Assembly: GCA_965214325.1 (NCBI GenBank)
Contig: CBDCBG010000006.1
Location: forward strand, 3,720,001-3,784,000
Source: JAJEFO01 sp965214325
GTDB taxonomy: Bacteria > Pseudomonadota > Alphaproteobacteria > Rhodobacterales > Rhodobacteraceae
Direction: 5' to 3'
Length of the DNA: 64,000 nucleotides
In this document: positions 61,586 to 64,000 of the stretch, in pieces
Layout: each line of letters starts with the position of its first letter
Position numbering within the stretch: position 1 is the stretch's first letter
Made by a program: the position numbers and the translations under genes
Notes under the pieces: generated by a model
Told to the model about the DNA's origin: nothing
What the model saw: only the letters and a program-made list of their open reading frames with translations
The model's database searches: none

Positions 61586-62998
61586 ATGAGAGAGGCAATC
61601 AATCCGCAGCTGGAACTCGGCGAGGTCCGCATCGAGGACATCGACCTGGACCTCAAGTCCAGGGACGACATCCCCGCCCTTCTCATCGGGCTCCAGCATC
61701 TCTGTTCCGACGAGACTTTCCGCGCGCGGCTGTTCGCGCTCATGGACGAGCACATGCTTCCCGGCATCGACAGGAAGGTCGGCCGGCCGGGCATGGAGAT
61801 GTGGCGGATCCTGGTGATGGGCGTGGTCAAGCAGGGGCTGGGCTGCGACTTCGACCGGCTCCACGAGCTGGCGAACGAGCACAAGACGCTGCGCCGGTTC
61901 CTCGGCCATGCGGACGTCTGGGACGAGCAGCGCTGCAACTGCCAGACGCTGGTGGACAACGTGAGCCTCCTGAGCCCCGGACTTCTTGTCGGGGTCAACC
62001 ATCTGATCGTGGAGAGCGGCCATGCGGTCGCGAGAAAAAAGCCTGGCGCGCCCTTGCGCGGGCGCTGTGACTCGTTCGTGGTTGAGACCGACGTTCACCA
62101 TCCCACGGACGTCAGCCTCCTTTGGGACGCGATGCGCTGCCTGCTCCGCACGACGGGCCGTGCGGCGACGGAGCATGACGTCGCCGGCTGGCGCCAGTGG
62201 AAGCACCTGCAGAAGTCGGTCAAGAGGCTGTTCCAGAGGGTCCGGTCGACCCGGCGCGCCAGTCCGGAGCATGTGGAGGAGTATCTCGCGCGCTGCCGCG
62301 AGCTTGTCCTGCGCGTGGAAGCGTCGCTGCCGGCGCTGGCCGCGAACGGCGCTTCGGCCTGGACGATCACGGAAATCGGGAGCTTCCTGTCGCATGCCGT
62401 GCGCCAGATCGACCAGACCGACCGCCGCCTGCTCAAGGGCCAGGCGATCCCCCATGACGAGAAGGTGTTCTCGATCTTCGAGCCGCACACGCGCTGGATC
62501 TCGAAGGGCAAGGCGGGATGCCCGGTTGAGCTTGGCGTCCCGGTCTGCATCCTGGAGGACGAACACGGCTTCGTGCTGCATCACGAGGTCATGTGGCAGG
62601 GCAGCGACGTCGACTTCGCCGTGCCCATGGTCGAGGCCGCGCAGTCAGCCTTTCCCGACCTCCGCGCAGCGAGCTTCGACCGCGGCTTCCACAGCCCCGG
62701 GAACCGGGTCCGCCTCGACGAGCTGCTCGATGACAACGTGCTGCCGAAGAAGGGCTGCCTCAACAAGGCCGACCAGGAACGCGAGCGGGGCGAGGGGTTC
62801 GCCGCGATGCGCCGTCAGCATCCGGCGGTGGAATCGGCGATCAACAACCTCGGGCACCGCGGTCTCGACCGGGTCCTGGCACAGGGCGCCGAGGGCTTTG
62901 CCCGCGTCGTCGCCCTCTCCGTGGTCGCCCTGAACGTCCACCGCATCGGCCTTCTGCTGCGCCGGAAGGCGCGGGAACGGCAGCGCCGCGCCGCCTGA
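61586..62998 (+). CDS. ISNCY-family transposase
   Basis: A 470-residue intact transposase. Diagnostic blocks are VETDVHHPTDVSLLWDA with the first aspartate, HEVMWQGSDVDFAVPMV, ASFDRGFHSP with the second aspartate, and PAVESAINNLGHRGLDR with the glutamate. The start is ATG 61586 (MREAINPQLELGEV) after GCGAGGCAGG. It differs from the ISKra4-like elements in every part. The element's ends and target duplication could not be identified; the right end lies between 63000 and about 63215, where the truncated permease begins. Confidence 0.87.
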   Translation: MREAINPQLELGEVRIEDIDLDLKSRDDIPALLIGLQHLCSDETFRARLFALMDEHMLPGIDRKVGRPGMEMWRILVMGVVKQGLGCDFDRLHELANEHKTLRRFLGHADVWDEQRCNCQTLVDNVSLLSPGLLVGVNHLIVESGHAVARKKPGAPLRGRCDSFVVETDVHHPTDVSLLWDAMRCLLRTTGRAATEHDVAGWRQWKHLQKSVKRLFQRVRSTRRASPEHVEEYLARCRELVLRVEASLPALAANGASAWTITEIGSFLSHAVRQIDQTDRRLLKGQAIPHDEKVFSIFEPHTRWISKGKAGCPVELGVPVCILEDEHGFVLHHEVMWQGSDVDFAVPMVEAAQSAFPDLRAASFDRGFHSPGNRVRLDELLDDNVLPKKGCLNKADQERERGEGFAAMRRQHPAVESAINNLGHRGLDRVLAQGAEGFARVVALSVVALNVHRIGLLLRRKARERQRRAA

Positions 62999-63205
62999 CA
63001 ACGTCCCCGCAAGACCCGGACGATCCGGAACCCGCCCGGCGCGGGAACGGCAGCCCATGCGCCGACGCCGCCCAGGGACGCGGATTCACGTCCCGAACAC
63101 GCGATCCCGCCGCCAGCTGGCGCTCTCAGCCCGGCGACGTGCCACGCTCTCGGGCGACAGACGCGCAAACGCGGGCGAAACCGGGCTTGCAATCGCCGGA
63201 CGAGG

Positions 63206-64000
63206 GGGTTTTCTGGCAGGCACGAGATAGTCCCGCCCATAGCTCAGCAGGTTGCCGAGAGAGGTGTTGGGGGGGGGCTGGATCCCGACACCCAGGAAGC
63301 TCATCGACGTTTCGAGGATTGCGGCTTCCGGGTCACTGACGGAGACCTGAACGACCAGGCTGCCAGGATGTTCGGCAGGACATCCTCAGATAGACGCGCA
63401 AGGTGCCAGCGCCGAGCAGCCTTATCGCTGCGGCGCAGCGATGATTGACAGCCGACAACGTCATTCCGCGGCTGATTCTCGCGTAGCGCTCCCATCCCTG
63501 AAATCCGACAAGCAGGATAAAGAGAAGCATGTTGCCGGTGCCCATGACGGCAATCACCGACGGCGCGACTATGACGAAGGGCATGGAGGCCAGAAACCGA
63601 CCAGCACCATGATGATGTCATCCACCCAACCACGGAGCCTGGCCGCGACCAGCCCGATTGCACTGCCCGCGACCGCGCCAGAGAAGGTCCCGAACGCCGC
63701 CACCAGCATCGTGAGCTGGATGGACGAAAACAGCCTGCCGAGAGGGACGCGCCCCAGGCGGTCGGTTCCAGGGAGATGAAAGCCGCCGGACGTTCCGGTC
63801 GCACCGGGGGCAGCCGGGAAAGAAGGGCCGTCTGCTGGTAGTCATGGTGCATGATCCAGCGCGCAGTCACGGCAATCAACAGGATCATGAGCGGCAACAG
63901 CATCGCCAATTTCACGATGGTGGGTGATGCACTGGTGCGCGCCATGGCGGCTTGTGCGGCGGAGCGGCGCTCGAATGCGTCACATTTCAGGAGCAATGGC
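63206..64000 (-). pseudogene. Dipeptide-type ABC permease (DppC/OppC), frameshifted and truncated
   Basis: Pieces of one permease are spread over three frames on the minus strand. A first membrane helix (KLAMLLPLMILLIAVTARWI) is near 63880; RLFSSIQLTMLVAAFGTFSG lies near 63700 in another frame; MPFVIVAPSVIAVMGTGNML and FILLVGFQGWERYARISRGM come near 63570 in a third; and the C-terminal MSFLGVGIQPP and SLGNLLSYGRDYL near 63250 need another shift. The last 40-60 residues are missing where the ISNCY element begins. A run of nine G (63269-63277) lies in the C-terminal part. At least three shifts and the truncation make it non-functional. The 5' end is cut by the window. Confidence 0.78.

Noticed and set aside
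1..64000. tRNA genes, CRISPR arrays, riboswitches and prophage genes
   Set aside because: Read for cloverleaf arms, regularly spaced repeats and phage structural genes; none was convincing.

Overview
The window is high-G+C, densely coded DNA that reads as an alphaproteobacterium of the Rhodobacterales (Roseobacter/Paracoccaceae type). The main pointers are argH–small lipoprotein–lysA–TIGR02302, the DUF1013 cell-cycle regulator TrcR, COQ9 divergent from rpsU, adenosine kinase overlapping nth, a short SRP RNA with a CTTG-N17-CTAT promoter, L-malyl-CoA lyase and a taurine:pyruvate-type aminotransferase. No tRNA, rRNA or CRISPR array was seen. Assignments rest on motifs and family resemblance read by eye; no database search was run.

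Layout. 1-3.6 kb: the end of a ferric-iron-type ABC importer (permease, cut by the window edge, and ATPase) and a SuhB-like inositol monophosphatase. 3.8-5.5 kb: an ISKra4-type insertion sequence with a perfect 9-bp target duplication, sitting in the divergent region between suhB and a lytic transglycosylase gene. 5.6-18.4 kb: class-III aminotransferase, TlpA thioredoxin, argH, a 45-residue lipoprotein, an OsmC-like protein, lysA, TIGR02302, a zinc-ribbon membrane protein, a PlsC acyltransferase and accA. 18.9-24.6 kb: a Kef-type cation/proton antiporter divergent from a three-gene CoxSLM-type molybdenum hydroxylase. 24.9-26.6 kb: a decayed IS4-family transposase next to a C-terminal piece of a Fic protein.

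26.8-41.2 kb: mcl1; a D-amino-acid catabolic operon (dgcN, dgcA, D-amino-acid transaminase); DUF1244 and N-formylglutamate amidohydrolase; pyk; rpmI-rplT-pheS-pheT with a small coupled ORF between pheS and pheT; an Lrp/AsnC regulator; rpsU; COQ9; trcR. 41.2-51 kb: recR, a probably inactive TraB/GumN-like exported protein, ybaB, an MFS transporter, dnaX, an ankyrin protein with an overlapping CX5R phosphatase, the SRP RNA gene and nudC.

51-64 kb: two ISKra4-superfamily elements 21 bp apart, each with its own target duplication; a remnant of the division/cell-wall cluster (ftsW-murG-murC); adenosine kinase-nth; an Ada-like AraC/methyltransferase; an ISNCY transposase; and a frameshifted dipeptide-type ABC permease running off the right edge.

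How it fits together: much of the window is housekeeping (cell wall, protein synthesis, DNA repair, fatty-acid and amino-acid synthesis) with catabolic modules for D-amino acids, taurine/amines and C2/C4 acids in between. Conserved clusters look broken in places: dnaX is separated from ybaB, ftsW-murG-murC lacks its usual neighbours, and ftsEX is absent beside plsC. Together with four IS elements and three pseudogenes this points to active rearrangement. I see no convincing undescribed system. The best leads are the 46-residue ORF coupled to both pheS and pheT, the TraB/GumN protein lacking its metal-binding motifs, and several clean inverted repeats near promoters.
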